A stretch of 64,000 nt of DNA, from contig NC_068572.1 of assembly GCF_025698545.1 (NCBI RefSeq), forward strand, positions 2,170,001 to 2,234,000. Direction: 5' to 3'. The notes below the pieces were generated by a model that was given only the letters and a program-made list of their open reading frames with translations, had not been told where the DNA came from and searched no databases. Positions within the stretch are counted from its first letter, which is position 1. Each line of letters opens with the position of its first letter. A program made the position numbers and the translations under genes. The stretch comes from Gossypium raimondii. Taxonomy: Eukaryota; Streptophyta; Magnoliopsida; Malvales; Malvaceae. Shown here piece by piece: positions 27,276 to 40,520 of the stretch.

Positions 27276-28131
27276 AATTACTAAAATTATTTGTCAATAA
27301 CATGAAAAAACTTGTTGAAATGTTATTAAATACTTGAAAAATGACCATGAATAATATGGTGGGAAAGTTTGATAAAATAATTTCTCTATGAATAAGTGTA
27401 TAATAATAATTTAATATCTTTAAAATTTAATTTAAAATTTGATGATGTGGCAAAATTTTATTGGTGCTTTAAAAATAAATATTAAGGTTTGAGATCAATG
27501 TAAGTTATTCATATAAAGAAAAATATTTAAACTGCATCGAACTAAAATGTTCTAAATTTTAATAATATTAACTTTAAAAAAATAAAAAATTAGGATAAAA
27601 AATATATAATTTTTTAGAGTTTAATTTAATACAATGAAAAAGGTGGTGATTAAAATTTAGACAAAGACAGAGAAACAATAGGGAGACTAATAAAAATAAA
27701 AGCATAAAACCGCATTTAATGTCTTTATTTTTTAAAGAGATAGATCATAGATGTCAACCAACATGGCTGCCATTACCACCACCACAACCACCGCTACCAC
27801 CGCCGCAGTCATCACCACCTCCTACCAACTAAACCCATAATTAACTGCAAAAAAGTAAGATTTTTTGAATTATATTTTTCTTTAAAGAAAGGGTAAAAAG
27901 ACCCCAAGAAAAATATAGGATTTTTTTTGTTGTTGTTGGGTTCTTTGAAGAACTTGACTTGACTGGACTGACCCTTCATTTCCTTTGATTTTATTTTCTG
28001 GGTATTTATTTTTATCTTCAAAAGTTCTAGCTTTTGGTGGTATTGCAGCAAAACAAAAAAAGGAAAAAAAAAAAGAAGAAAAATCCTTTTTTTAGTCCAA
28101 AAAAAGAAGTTTTTTTTTTTGTTCTTGGTAA

Positions 28132-31100
28132 ATGTGGGGAGGTCCTGCAGAACCTGCTGATTCTTATTATGCAGTCAGACCTGGATGCACTGATGTTCCT
28201 AGAACCAGATTTAAGATCAAGGTTTGTTTTTTTTGCTTTATTATTGATTCTAATTTGATTGAATTTTAGCCTTAAATGAATTTATCCAATTCATTTGGAT
28301 CTGGTCTTGAATTATACATATGAAAAAATGCTGTTATCAAATGTTTTTCTTTAGGCTATGAACTTGATGTAGATTTGTGGTTTTTTCTTATCTTTGATCA
28401 GTTCATTGTTTATCACTGTTACAATGATTCTTTTTTTGTACTAGTTTTGTTGTACTTGTGTCCGATACATCTTCGAATATAGCCAAAAAAATCGAGAAAT
28501 TTGAGTATATTCATGTTTGGGGTATACCCATATCCGACCCTCATCTTGAGTCGAAGATCGGTCCACTGTTTCTCTGGTTCGATCCGTACATCCTTTTCAT
28601 CATATGGATTGTTTGAGCTTAAATGTGTAATAATTAGGGATGAAAATAGAAAATTGAGTTGCATAATAGGCAACAAGTATATTGATTGATATTGGTGTTC
28701 ATATAGAATTATATGGCTAATTATAGAAGTAAATAAACATTATTATGTATGGTATTGCATTATTTGTTTTTATATATATTTATATTTAAGACACTGGTAT
28801 ACGGTGTTTGCAAGTTCAAATTCGAGTCTTAACATTCGGGCACGTGTTGGGTTGACCACTGATACTCGAGTCTGTGTAAATTAGTTGTCAAGTCAATGCT
28901 TTTCGTGTTATCTTTATTGTCTTTGTTAATTTTGTAAATGAAGTCGAGTTCGAGTTTTGCATTAATTGTTAAAAAAAAGAGGTGCTTTTGATTAGATAAA
29001 GATGCTTTCTTATTTATTTGCTTGTGCAGCCGGGTAAAACTCTAAGTGCAAGAAAATGGCAAGCTGCATTTTCTCTCGATGGGCATTTGGATATTGGAAA
29101 AACTCTACATCGAATCCAACGTGGGGTAAGTTAATGTCATGTTCGAATGATTGTTCTTGGTAGTATAGTTTTCGAGTTTCAGAAGTTATTCATTTGAAAT
29201 AAACATATATTGAGCTGTGTAAGGCTATATTTATTTTTGTTGGCAAACACAGGGGATTCATCCATCAATTAGAGGAGAAGTTTGGGAGTTTCTACTTGCC
29301 TGTTACGATCCCGAGAGCACATTTGATGAAAGGGATCAAATAAGGCAACATCGAAGGTAATAAATTGTTCCCGTCTTGTATCAATTCTCTGCTGGGCTTG
29401 TTCTAAGTGTTGTTTTCTCGTTTTTATACCTCAGGGTGCAATATGCTAGATGGAAAAACGAATGTCGTGAAATCTTCCCCGTTATTGGAAGTGGCAGATA
29501 TATTACAGCACCTGTTATTACTGAAGATGGTCAGCCGATTCAAGACCCTTTTGTACTTTCAGAGATAAATCCAGGCAAGTTACAGGCACTGTTACCCCCT
29601 TTTATAATTTGCTGGAAGTGAAATAAACCCGGAACTAATACGTGATCGATGATTCAGGTATGAATGGTAATAATACAGAAATGATGAAGGAGCTAACCCC
29701 TCGTGGTCCTTTGGATAAGAAAGCAATCCAGTGGTTGCTTACGTTACATCAAATAGGTTTGTTTGTTGTTTTTCGACTTTAAATGCATGTCTCACTTTGA
29801 TTCGTTGCTTTCTTCTCTAAGTCATGACCTGTGTTTCTCGTATTTACGTTTCTGCTAGGTCTTGATGTCATGCGCACCGACAGGACTTTAGTATTCTATG
29901 AGAAACAAGAGAATTTGTCGAAACTTTGGGATATTCTCTCTGTTTATGCCTGGATAGATACGGATGTTGGCTATGGACAAGGTGAGTAATTACACGAATA
30001 TTTCCTTTTTAAAATGATAATTATAGTTTCTATTTGTTGATGGCCTCAATCAATCGAAACTTCTCTTGTAACAAAGGGAATAATAGTTTTTTTATCTACA
30101 TTTGTAATCTAATACTAATTCCGAAAGCTAAATTCAATTATAATGCTGAGCAGGAATGAGTGATCTTTGCTCTCCCATGATTATTCTTCTCGAAGATGAA
30201 GCCGATGCATTTTGGTGCTTTGAGCGTCTTATGCGTAGATTGGTACCTTTCCTTTCTTTTTTGGCCTTGTTTATCTTTTCGGCTCTGTTTATCTTAAAAC
30301 TCTGGCAATGTGATGGCTTAGTTTTTTCATATGCACTAGGTCTATTTTCGAGTATCCGACTTAAGTTCGAGCTCCTACTTGATTAAATATGTGTTTATGC
30401 ATATCTCTAGAGTTGAGAATTAAGTTCGTTTCTTTTCTTTTTTATTAAGTGGAATTGTAACCCCTAATATCTTTATGGTCCTTTTGAGATTCATATATGT
30501 TGGATGTGACAATTATATCTTTAATTACTGCTTGTGTTCGGGATTGTCTAGTCTGAGAATTTCTACTCAGTTCTACATGCTTTGTATCTGGAATGCTATT
30601 TTTCCGTCCTTTGGATTCATTATACTTGCTTGCATAAATCTATATATATATTGATATCCGGAATAAAAAAGCGTATTATAGTATGATTGGTTACATGTTT
30701 CGTGATTTACGATACTGTTTCTTCGTTTTCCTTTTCTAGTATTTTCTTTCTGTGAACTTTGTAACGAGTTTCAAATGATATATTTTCCTATTTTCAATCT
30801 TAAAGCGAGGAAATTTCAGATGCACTGGGAATTCTGTTGGGGTAGAGAAACAACTTAGTTATTTGGCCGCAGTAACTCAAGTCATTGATCCGAAACTTCA
30901 TCACCATTTTGGTATGGAATGAAATTTATTTCTTTCATTCTCCGGTGTTAATGCATTGTGCTTTCTTTCTCATTTTGCTTTAAGTATCAATGTTGGACCC
31001 ATATCCAGAAAGGGGTTTGAGGATATGGTTCTCTAAGGATTCTCCAAATATCTGGAAATCTCGGAAAAGATTGAACATTCCTGTGTCAGACACATACTCG

Positions 31101-32987
31101 TGTTCGATACTCTCACCTGAGTCCAGTAACATTGTTCTTCGAACATCTTGGTAGGAACTTATTTATTTTGTTTCTTATATCTGTTTTATAGAGACACTGG
31201 GTGGAGGTGACTATCTCTTTGCTTTCCGGATGCTAATGGTTTTGTTTCGTCGAGAGTTCTCGTTTTGTGATTCATTATATTTATGGGAGGTATGTTCAAT
31301 ACTTACTAATGCTAGCACGACGATTGTTATGAAACACTTAATTCTTTATTCTATAGGATGACTGGTTTCCAAGGAATATAGCTAATAGATCGAGATAAAG
31401 TACAATCAGTTTGTATTACAGTAAGAAATCTCTGCATTTTTCACAAGAAATCTACTCAAAGTTGCTTTGTATTGCTACCTAAACTTTCTGCAGATGATGT
31501 GGGCTCTCGAATATGATCCGGACTTGTTCTCTCTGTATGAAGAACCTGGATCAAATATTACGAAGGCTGTTGGTTCTAACAAAGGGAAACCAAAATCGAG
31601 ACGTCCTTGTGGGAAGTATGAGAGAGAAAATATGAAAATTAAAAGCTCCGATGCCTCCCTCCCCATTTCTGTTTTCCTTGTTGCAAGTGTCTTAAAAGAT
31701 AAGAGCTCGAAGCTACTGCATGAAGCTCGGGGCCTCGATGATGTAGTTAAGGTAAGCTTACATGTTTGTAGCTTTTAATCGTATTGATTACTTGGTGAAT
31801 AACAACCATAACACCACCATTATGGGTAAAAGAACTATGGAGGCACCTGTACTAGGAGTCAGATTGCATTTTGCCCTCTTTACTTATAAAATGGGCAAAT
31901 TAGTCTCTGTACATTAGATCAAAGAGCAAACTAGTCCTTCTGTTAAAAAGATTTCATCTAATTTTATTATTAAAAAACTGGCCCTTGTATTTTAGCATAA
32001 AGTACACGTGGCACGCTATGTTTAACTATCTGGTTATTCTGTCAGTCAAGCCAGTTTTTAATAGTAGAAATGGATGAAAATTTTAATAGAAGGGCTAGTC
32101 TACTCTTTCATCTAATGTATAAATACTAATTTGCCCTTTCTTTGAGTAAAGGGAAAAATACAATCTAACTCCTAGCATAAGGACCTCCATGGTACTTTTA
32201 CCCACCGTTATGCTTTGCATCTTCCAAAACCATGAAACATTGACAAAAACACGAACATATCAAAATATATATTAACAACATTATTATTTATGTTGTCTTA
32301 ACGCTTTTGCCTGTTTATTTTTAATCAGATTCTAAATGACATGACTGGTAATTTGGATGCCAAGAAAGCCTGCATTGGGGCAATGAAACTTCATAAGAAA
32401 TATTTAAAAAAGGTATTGCTTTTATTTTTCGATTCTCCCATCAATTCTTTAGGAGGTTAAATCTCATTATTTGGGATTTGAACTTGGCAACAACTTCCAC
32501 ATTCGAGCTTGTACTTTGTTTTGGTTTAAGTTAGTCCCTAAATTTGGTAATTGTTCTCGCATTGGAGTTTGAACTTTTCCTTGTCCAATTATTATGATAT
32601 TGCGGCCTAAACTAAGGTTTTCAAGGAAATATCAGGGACTAATTTGAACAAAAAATAGTTCAAGCCCCAAATATGAGAGTAGTTGTCAAGTTCATGCCTC
32701 AAAAAGTTTTCTTTTAAGTTTTCTATACTCATGTCGGATATATACGTCGAGAATCTAAAATGCATTATATGTCAATGTTATCACTAAACGATCCATTCGT
32801 GCCTAGCATTCATTTCTAAGATTAGGATCATATGTTCATGCCTATGTTCAAACATATGTCAGACATGTAGAGAATGAAGAGTCTCGATAATATAACTTAA
32901 AGTGCACGTAAACATCAATGTCGTGAAATGGTTCATTTCTAAGATTTTTCTTGTTTCATGTTGTGACCACAGGCAAAGAAGACGTAA
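28132..32987 (+). CDS. TBC-domain Rab GTPase-activating protein (Gyp7/Gyp1-like), 12 exons
   Basis: Probable GAP for Rab/Ypt GTPases in vesicle traffic. Exons: 28132-28221, 29030-29125, 29253-29356, 29435-29574, 29658-29756, 29859-29981, 30154-30242, 30806-30911, 31192-31289, 31494-31751, 32329-32412, 32973-32987. Phases close to 433 aa ending AKKT. The TBC domain spans about residues 65-330: GIHPSIRGEVWEFLLACYD gives the RGxxW motif, IGLDVMR fits the arginine-finger motif IxxDxxR, and VGYGQGMSDL holds the glutamine finger YxQG, so the catalytic residues look intact. Later parts are AFWCFERLMRRLRGNF, YLFAFRMLMVLFRREFSF and LYLWEMMWALEY. A Lys-rich linker (KGKPKSRRPCGKY) and a C-terminal helix follow. 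The fourth intron starts with GC (CCAG|GCAAGT), a GC-AG intron supported by phase. Intron 10 carries a MITE. The gene converges with the formin gene 0.75 kb downstream. Arabidopsis relatives are At4g27100 and At5g54780, as I recall. Confidence 0.9.
31824..32203. mobile_element. Stem-loop MITE inside TBC gene intron 10
   Basis: Left end GGGTAAAAGAACTATGGAGG and right end CCTCCATGGTACTTTTACCC are inverted counterparts. The inverted match continues for about 50 bp (AGGAGTCAGATTGCATTTTG against CAATCTAACTCC), with a central region of paired 'ctctttg.tctaatgt' phrases. The flanks accattat and accgttat form an 8-bp near-duplication. Total 380 bp, no coding capacity. Weaker relatives lie near 25980-26280 and 59755-60260. 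Confidence 0.75.
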
Positions 32988-33738
32988 TATTTGGTAAACC
33001 AGATGAAATTTTCCAGAACTCAAGTCAAGAGATAATTATTATTATTATTTTGGTTTCTTTTCCGTGTTGCACGCAACAGATTCCCGATGAACCCTCGCTC
33101 GGGGACTGCCGATTTCTGTATACGAATCCATTTTGTTGTAGTTAATATATGTCTTTGTCTGCTCATTAAAACCTCAGTGAAATACAGAAGAAAATAGTTG
33201 CTTATGTTTAAATTCTTCATACCCTTTTTCATGAGAAACATCACTGGTGCTTTCATTAAAGCGAAAAATATTGGTTAAAAATTATGGTAATCCTAGGTCC
33301 AAAACCACCTTGATGATAATAAATTTTTTTCAAAGCAAAATTATTAACAGAGAATTAACAAAAGGATTATAAATTTTAAGAAAAAAAAAATGAAAGAATC
33401 TTTAATAATCCAACTACTAATGCACAACAAGATGAGCTGAAAAGGGGAAAATCAACAATAAAATCCAGTAATGGTCTCAGCTGCAGTATTTGATGTTAGC
33501 TTCATGAAATTTTATCATTGAATTTGAACCCCTTTTCTTCTGGTACTTTAAATGTATCCCCCTTATCGAACAATCCCGGCACAAATGCTTCGATGGATTC
33601 CGATTTTCATCGACTGCTAATAGCAGGTGAGAAAAACTAGAAGTTAGATCTCACCAACAACATAATCTAAGGCCACATATATGTTAAGTTTCAGCATATA
33701 GGAGAGCATACCTTGTTTTAAAGGAAAACTATTGAGTA
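32988..33738. other. Convergent 3' region between TBC and formin genes
   Basis: No coding sequence. It probably holds both 3' UTRs, which could overlap. Poly-A-signal-like AATAAA or AATAAT strings are present but cannot be assigned reliably. Confidence 0.5.
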
Positions 33739-36700
33739 TCAACTCTCGTCATCGGAACTAGAACTAAAATTTTCCATCCTTCGTTCGGCAATTGCATTAA
33801 AAAGCTTCTGATGAGGATCAAGAGAAGTTGGTGCAAGACGAGACTCAGAAGAAGAAGATGATGGATTGCAAGCATGTTTTTTATGTGCTTTAACCGGTTT
33901 CCTTGGGGCATTTCTAACTTCTTTGCAAACCTTGTCTAAAATTATCAAAAAGTCGCGTACTATGACGAACAAGCGTAAGCCTTCGTCTTTATGTGCGTTA
34001 CCGTGAAAATAATCACCAGTGCTCTTTACTAATGCCATTATTCTCTTCTCTTCCTCGAGCAATGACGTGACATCGACTTCTGCATTCTGCACAAAACTCT
34101 TTAATGCTTCATGGAAACCACTTTGTTCGTTCGTATTTTTCATCTCCGACTTCAAGAAATCTCGTGCTTTTAGGAGTCCATGGCCAAGTTTGGCAACCGT
34201 TCCTGTTAAGGTTTCGGCATCGATAGCTGCTGCTTTCTTGACATTTTCGAGTTCACTACTTAGACGTGAAACCACCTCAAGACCAAGGTTATGGAAGTGC
34301 TCTTCCATATCGGGGGAAACATCCTCAAGAAGAGAACTTTTGTTCTCTCTTGCAGCACGGGCAGCTCTTAAACCTTCTGTGCGTATAATTTCTTGGACGA
34401 CAAAGTGCAATAGCGTGGTCTTACCATCTACTCCTTTGACATCTGATAACTTCAAAAGTGTGTCGAGCTTGAAAGCTTGTGCACCACCACGGAATGTCCC
34501 ATCATTCATGCGATTTCCGGTTTTAAGAACAGCTTCTAAGAGCTTAAGGAATAAGCGGCTACTTCTGAGTTCCTTGCATGCAATCTGCAGAAATAGCAAA
34601 GACACGTTTTCCCGTGAATTATAGGACCTAAATATCAATCGTGATTCAAGCAAGTCATCCAAATTAAAATTAATGACCCACCTCTAATGTTTCAAAAGAC
34701 TCTCTAGCAAAAGTAACCTCCTCGTAAAGAGAGCACATATAAAGCAGCACTTCCATTCGTTTAAAAACAAAAGGAATGTCGACCAAAACTTTTAGGAACC
34801 GCTCAGCAGGACCGAGTTGAGAAATTTCACCATTGAACATTCTGAGTTTGAGTTCTTCATCCATCGTCGGGGCCATCTTCAATAATGTTTGAAGGAGTTC
34901 AATGGGGAGCTCATTTCCTGATTTAAAAACAACAGGTTAGAATATCATGTTTGAAAAATAAAAACATTATTACTACCCTTTTTTATATTCTTCATGTCCG
35001 TTCAGCTGCCCTTTCCAACAATGTATGCCACACATATTCTACGCATATGTTTCTCATAAGCACATATTTGAAAGGACAAAAAAGGATGGGAGGATTGGAA
35101 ATCACCTTCACGAAGTGCATCGCAAACTTCTTCTGTGGTCACATTCAATGCCCGCAAAAGGATAGCTAAATTTTGTGCCTTCTTGGGATCAAGGAGTTGA
35201 ATGTACTGAGGCACGAATTCCTGTGTAGAAGCATCTTTCTTTTTATCATTTTTGTTCTTGTCAGCAGATGCATACCCGAACAGGGTTTCTATCATCTCCT
35301 CATTGAACCTGCAAATATAGTACAAAATGTATCCCACACTGATCCATTGGAGTAGAAAGTAAAAGAAAAAACAAGAGAACTGTTACATACTGGAATGATC
35401 CGGATTTAATCTGATTCCAAACCATCGAATGGTCAGGGTTAGCTGCAACTTTATCCCAGAAAAATGGCTTCAGTTTAGCTTTAGGAGCATTGGTATCGTC
35501 CACTGAACCAGACCCCTCGCCAGAGATAGCATTTGCTGTTCGTTGCGGTCCACTTGGTGGTCTAGGCACCTTGGAACCTAAGGGCATTGGTGGAGGTGGC
35601 CTAGGAGGACCAATACCGGTACTTGGAGGAGGTGGTGGGCGGGGACCAGGTTTAGCACCTGGAGGAATAGGTGGTGGAGGAGGTCGGGGGGCCATAGTGG
35701 CAGAAGCAGGTTTCATAGAGGGTGGTGGTGCGGGAGGTGGTGCAGGAGGACTGGCTCTAATTGGGGCAGGAGGTGGTGGTGGTGGAGGAGAACTAGCTCT
35801 AATCGGGGCAGGAGGTTCTGGAGGAAGAGTAGACTTCAAAGGAGGTAATCCAGGTTGGGAAGCGCCGACCCTTCCTGGAGGCAATGGTAGCGGTGGAATA
35901 GTATCAAAAGATTCAACTGAGGCTTTATTGGCAGCACCGACACCTCCGAACGATGACTTCCCACCATCAAAGGAGATTTGTTGAGCATTAGATTCAACAT
36001 AAACATTCCCGTAACTCGAGGTCTTTTTATGTAGGCTTGATTCATTTCCTAATGATTGATGATGTCCTAGCTTCTCTTCTTTATTAGTTCCAAAAGCATA
36101 TGCATGAGAAGAACCTGGGAAAACAAAATTTGTTTCACTCAAAAACTTTTCAAAAGCTTCTAGAAAACAACAGTGCATAGGGAAAGAACATACCACCGGA
36201 GAAATCATTTAAGCTTAAACTGAGAAGGGGCCTCTCATCATTTTGTTTAGATGCTGAACCTCTACGACAGCATAAAATGAAGAACAACACCGCAACAACC
36301 GATGTTACTACTGCAGTCACAACACAAGCAATAATAATTGTTCTACTATTATCATTCCCCTTGTGTCTCGGATCTACGTTGGTTGGACTTGTACTTTCCG
36401 GAAGATTATTCGTAGAAGGGAGTGGAGAGGGTAAAGATGCCGGACTTTGCAATGAAGCTGGACTCAAACGAGGAAAAAAAGAAGTAGGAGAAGGAGCCGG
36501 AGCTATAGACGGGCCTAAGTTTGGGGAAGGGGCTATTGCAATGCTCTGAGTAGCTAAAGTCCTTCTAGGAACATCATGCCAATGAAACAGTGAATCAATA
36601 TATCGAATGTACCAAGTCTTAAGGCCACAATCTTCTCCGGATACTTGGAATAAAAGATTATTCTTTCTTATGCAGTCAGAAATAGCTTGTTTAAGCTCAG

Positions 36701-37782
36701 GATGGAGAACGCTAATTAAGTTCTGACTGTTTTCTTTTGCTAATGAGTAACCTTTTGTAGTAATATCGTTGGTTGTACCGAACGTTTCCCCAAGAAGATA
36801 TAAGTTCGGATCTCCAAAAGCTTCATTTAAACCATTCAAATCTTGTCTACAACTTATCCACAACAACTCAGCCTGCAAGCAAACAATTGAATACTCATTT
36901 TAAAAAAAATTCTAGCAAAGAGAATTTTCACTTATGTTGTTAATAAGCCATGACCAACGAATATTGGGACATGTTTAAGAATAATGCAGAGTGCACCTAA
37001 TGCATAAGTTCTTTTAAGTAACAATGTACAACAGCCACGCCCAACAAATATCGGGACATGGGTATGAGATAATGACCGTCTTTGATCCTTTAACTACAAA
37101 CACTAGCACCCAAGTCCAAGTAACATAGGAATGCACTATCCATCCATAAATTCAAGCTACCGATTCATGAAAAAACTCTTTAACTCGAGCAAATATTTCA
37201 ATTCATTAGCACATAATACTCGCATATAGGTACGGTTTTCATTTTCCCCACTACTACCCAACATACAAACATCTAATCCGAAAAAAAAAACTAAACAATA
37301 AGGAAATCACTAGAACTACTTTAATACCTGAAACTAATCATTGAAAGATCATTACATGTTAACACAAAGTTTAAAATGCTCGAATTCGATGCTCAAGTAT
37401 GGTTCCAAGATATTCCCCCAAGGTTCCATTAAACAAACCATCAACCATTTCTACCCTAACAAAAAAAGATTAAAGCGTAGTTTTCAATAAAAATATGAAC
37501 TATTTGTTAATAATAAACAAATGCATAATTACTTTCAGTCCATAAAAACAATATTGGTTCAAGCAAATCAATAAACATTAATGTAAAACACAAAAGCAAA
37601 GCAATTAACTTTACCAGATTCTCATCAATCTCTCCAGTTACTGGATCTACTAATTGGTTAAAAAATGCTTCTTCTTCTTCAACCTTACTGTAATCTAAGC
37701 TGCAAGTCAATGAAACACATAGCAGAGCTACCAAAAACCCTAAACAAATTGTTCTTACAACACCATATATCTTCACCATCAT
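33739..37782 (-). CDS. FH5: Class I formin-like protein (FH5 type), 6 exons
   Basis: Membrane-anchored actin nucleator and elongator. Minus-strand exons: 37782-37615, 36872-36194, 36114-35391, 35308-35106, 34917-34682, 34584-33739; phases close to 895 aa. The ATG at 37782 is preferred, since codons further upstream are GTG. Layout: signal peptide (TICLGFLVALLCVSLTC), an extracellular part with FNQLVDPVTGEIDENLAELL and a Ser/Pro-rich stretch (about 165-215), a TM helix (about 234-257, IIIACVVTAVVTSVVAVLFF) with a basic stop-transfer CCRRG, the FH1 domain (about 355-470, repeated proline runs of 4-8 such as RASSPPPPPPPAPIRASP), then FH2 from KLKPFFWDKVAANP through LLKTGNRMNDGTFRGGA-like core residues (as seen: LEAVLKTGNRMNDGTFRGGA) and KTTLLHFVVQEI. 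FH1 binds profilin-actin and FH2 caps barbed ends in this family. The tail is Ser-rich and acidic (SSSSDDES). The extracellular start matches the FH3/FH5 group. Confidence 0.92.
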
Positions 37783-38774
37783 CACAAGCACAAAATGGGT
37801 TCTTTTTCATTTCATCAATAACCAAAACCCTCTCCACAGTCAAACCTTAAACCCTTGAAATCTGCTAGGAAAACAAGCAAATTTTGCTAAAAAAAACTTA
37901 ATGAAAGATTGAAACTTGGAATCAGAACAAACAAAACCCAGAATTTATCTTCCTTTACAAAGCCAAAAAAATGGATCAAAAATCAAAATTTGGAACTAAA
38001 AGATATATATATGTTGAATGAAAACTTGAGAGGAAGCTCAAAAGAAGAGAAAAATAAAAAAGAAGACGCAATGAATTTCAAAAAAAAATTTCTTCTATAA
38101 CTTCACCAACCTTTTCAATATTAGTAATTGAAAATACCCCAAGATCTAAACACATGAAAAGGACAAAGATGGGTCCTTTTTATCATGACTGAATCATATA
38201 CAATCAATGGCAGGCAACTCATTCGAAAGGGAAAAAAAGAAATATGCATATAAAACTTATACGGCATGTAAAAAAGTTGACCAGGAAAATTTTTTCTTGC
38301 CTTTATTATTACAGTAAGGTGACAAAGTAGAATTTTTTAAAATTATTTTATCAATGTTAGTTTCTTAATTTGAGATTTTTGAAATTAATTTGAAATTTTT
38401 TACTACTTGTTTTAGAAGGATAGATTAGATTTTATTGTTGAAAGAAAAGATTTGATTTTTTTTCAAAATTAAAACAAACAAGGTTAGTTTATTTTAACCA
38501 TAAATATATGCAAATATCTTACTTTTAAGAAAAATCTCACTTTGTTATGATTTGGATTTTGAATACTTTTTTCAAATAAAATGAAATTAAAATAAGGTTC
38601 AAATTATTCTTTATCATTTTTTTTCTTACATTTTAAAAGAAGATTCCAAAGACTAAACATCCTTAGAAAAATATGGATTGAATTTTGGATAAAATAGGTT
38701 GATTTTTTTTGTAAAATTTAGGGTAATAGGTCATTTTTTGGAGAGAGTGTGAAAGCGTGTTTAGGTGAACGATT

Positions 38775-39200
38775 GGGGTGTTCAAACTTCGGTTAAAACT
38801 GAATTAACCGACCGGACCGATCTAATTCGGTTAATCGATCGGTTAACCAATCTAGTTCAGTTGGAGGTCGATTAAAAGTTTTTTGAAATTTCGGTTAACT
38901 TCGAAATCAGGTAATTAACCGAACATAATAAATAATATTATATATTATATGTATTAGACTATTACTGGTTCAGTCAATCCGATCAAATGTGTATTATAAA
39001 TTTATTTTTATATGTTTTATACTTGTTTTTAACAAAAAAAATAAAACATATAAATTTCAGTTAACCAACCGAACTAACCGAAATATTTTAATTCGGTTAA
39101 TTTTTTTTAAAAAAATTAGTTCGGTTAAGGATTAAAGGATTAAAAAGTTCGGTTAGTTCAATTAATACTAGTTTGGTTCGATTAATCGTTTGAACACTCC
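38775..39200. mobile_element. Short inverted-repeat element (ends GGGGTGTTCAAAC)
   Basis: Starts GGGGTGTTCAAACTTCGGTT and ends CGTTTGAACACTCC, an inverted match. Inside, many 'cggttaaccgaacta' phrases occur in both orientations, giving a foldback structure. A clear target duplication was not found; ATTGG occurs at both borders. It is likely a nonautonomous DNA transposon. Confidence 0.55.
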
Positions 39201-39890
39201 TATTGGACAAGTTTTCCTATTGACATGTCAAGAAAAACGCACCTAACTAAACATGTTTTCCTATAATTAAAAAGAAAGCACGCCCACCTGAACGCATTTT
39301 ACACTCTCTTCGAAAACATTTCCCTAAATTAAAAAAAATTACCTATTTGTTCAATTAACTTTTTTCAAAAAATTCAGCTAATTTTTCCATAAATTTTATT
39401 TTATTTTATAATTTCTAGAAAGAAAGTAATGTTTATTTTTCATAAAAGAAAATGTCAAAGTTGACCCTAATTTCTTAGCACCTTCATAAGACAAATGTAA
39501 AGCAATTAAGGAAATAAAAAAAAAAAACCTTTAAAAAGCTACGCGTTTGTTTTAATATATTTAAATTTAAATTTTAAAAAATATTATTTTCACCATTAAG
39601 TAATTTCTTTTTATTTTCCTATTTTGGACGCGTTAAGCCTTTGTGGGCCTCACCATTTATAAAGGTGGGCTGTCTTTGAAAGCTGTTTGTCGATTTATAA
39701 ATAACATTATATTTATTTTATATAAATTAATTTTAATTAATTCTTTTATTATATTAATATTAATTTAAATAGAGCTGATCGAGTATTAATTCAATTGATA
39801 CATCTGTTGTTAGAATTTTATGGAAGTTGAGGGTTTGAGTCTCGAAATGTTCCTTTCTTTAATTAGTTCGGATAGTAATTTAATGATAAA

Positions 39891-40340
39891 TAGGAGTGCT
39901 CAAACGGTTGGTTTAGTTATTTATCGAACCGAATTACTATTAATTAAATTACCCAAAACGTAAAAATCTTTAACCGTTAATCGAACTGAAATTCTTTTTA
40001 AATACATTGACCGAATCGAAATATTTCGGTTAATTCAATCGAGTAACCGAATTAATCGAAGTTTATATGTTTTTATTTTTTGATTAAAATAAATATAAAA
40101 CATATAAAAAATACATTGCTAATGTTCATTTTCTTTTAACAGTTCAAAAATATATTGTATATAATATATTTTATTTATTTCGATTAATATAAAAATAATG
40201 GTTCAAAAATTCATTTCTAATATAAAAAGATATTATATAAATATATATTATTTATTTAAGTTAATTTAGTTAATTACTCGATTTCGAACTAAATTAACAG
40301 ATAACTGAAATTTTAAAAAATCATTAACCGACCCTTAGGT
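39891..40340. mobile_element. Second, truncated copy of the GTGTTCAAAC-type element
   Basis: Starts TAGGAGTGCTCAAACGGTTG, like the right end of the element at 38775-39200 read in reverse. It contains the same 'cggttaattcaatcgagtaa' style interior. The far end ('cattaaccgacccttaggta') has lost a recognisable terminal repeat. Confidence 0.45.
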
Positions 40341-40520
40341 AAAATTGTACTTTAGCTACCCTTAAAATTGATAAAATTTTAATTTAATTTTTTAAAAAGT
40401 ATAAAGATATAAATTATTCAAGTGGTGAAATTTTATTTTTACTATTGTAAAAATTAAAATTTAATTTCAATCTGCCTTTGCGCCTCAGCATAGCTCCCCA
40501 ACTGGCAACCACCTAATAAC

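Larger units (their letters stand above)
24665..28131. other. Spacer between PDIL5-4 and TBC genes, AT-rich, with repeats
   Basis: No gene seen. It contains a local tandem duplication (24781-24948), an array of TTCAAATTCGAA-like motifs (25040-25510), a MITE-like stretch near 25980-26280, and a degenerate inverted array of 'aaccttaaatc / gggtttgagtt' phrases (27060-27275). The right end, after about 27700, is the promoter and 5' UTR of the Rab-GAP gene and includes CCACCACCACAACC-type and poly-T tracts. Confidence 0.5.
37783..40511. other. AT-rich spacer with formin upstream region and two repeat elements
   Basis: The first few hundred bases should be the formin 5' UTR and promoter on the minus strand. 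After that there is no gene. Two related elements whose ends read 'ggagtgttcaaac' occupy 38775-39200 and 39891-40340. The region 38330-38720 is AT-rich and featureless. Confidence 0.5.

Noticed and set aside
28419-28689. Overlapping 62- and 85-residue frames within intron 1 of the TBC gene
   Set aside because: Intronic, mutually antisense, with no homology seen; exon phases skip them cleanly.
34019-34624. 201-residue plus-strand open frame
   Set aside because: Antisense of the formin FH2 exon; Ser/Phe-rich with no family features.
35490-35984. 164-residue plus-strand open frame rich in glycine
   Set aside because: It is the antisense of the proline-rich FH1 exon of the formin gene. Pro codons read as Gly on the other strand.
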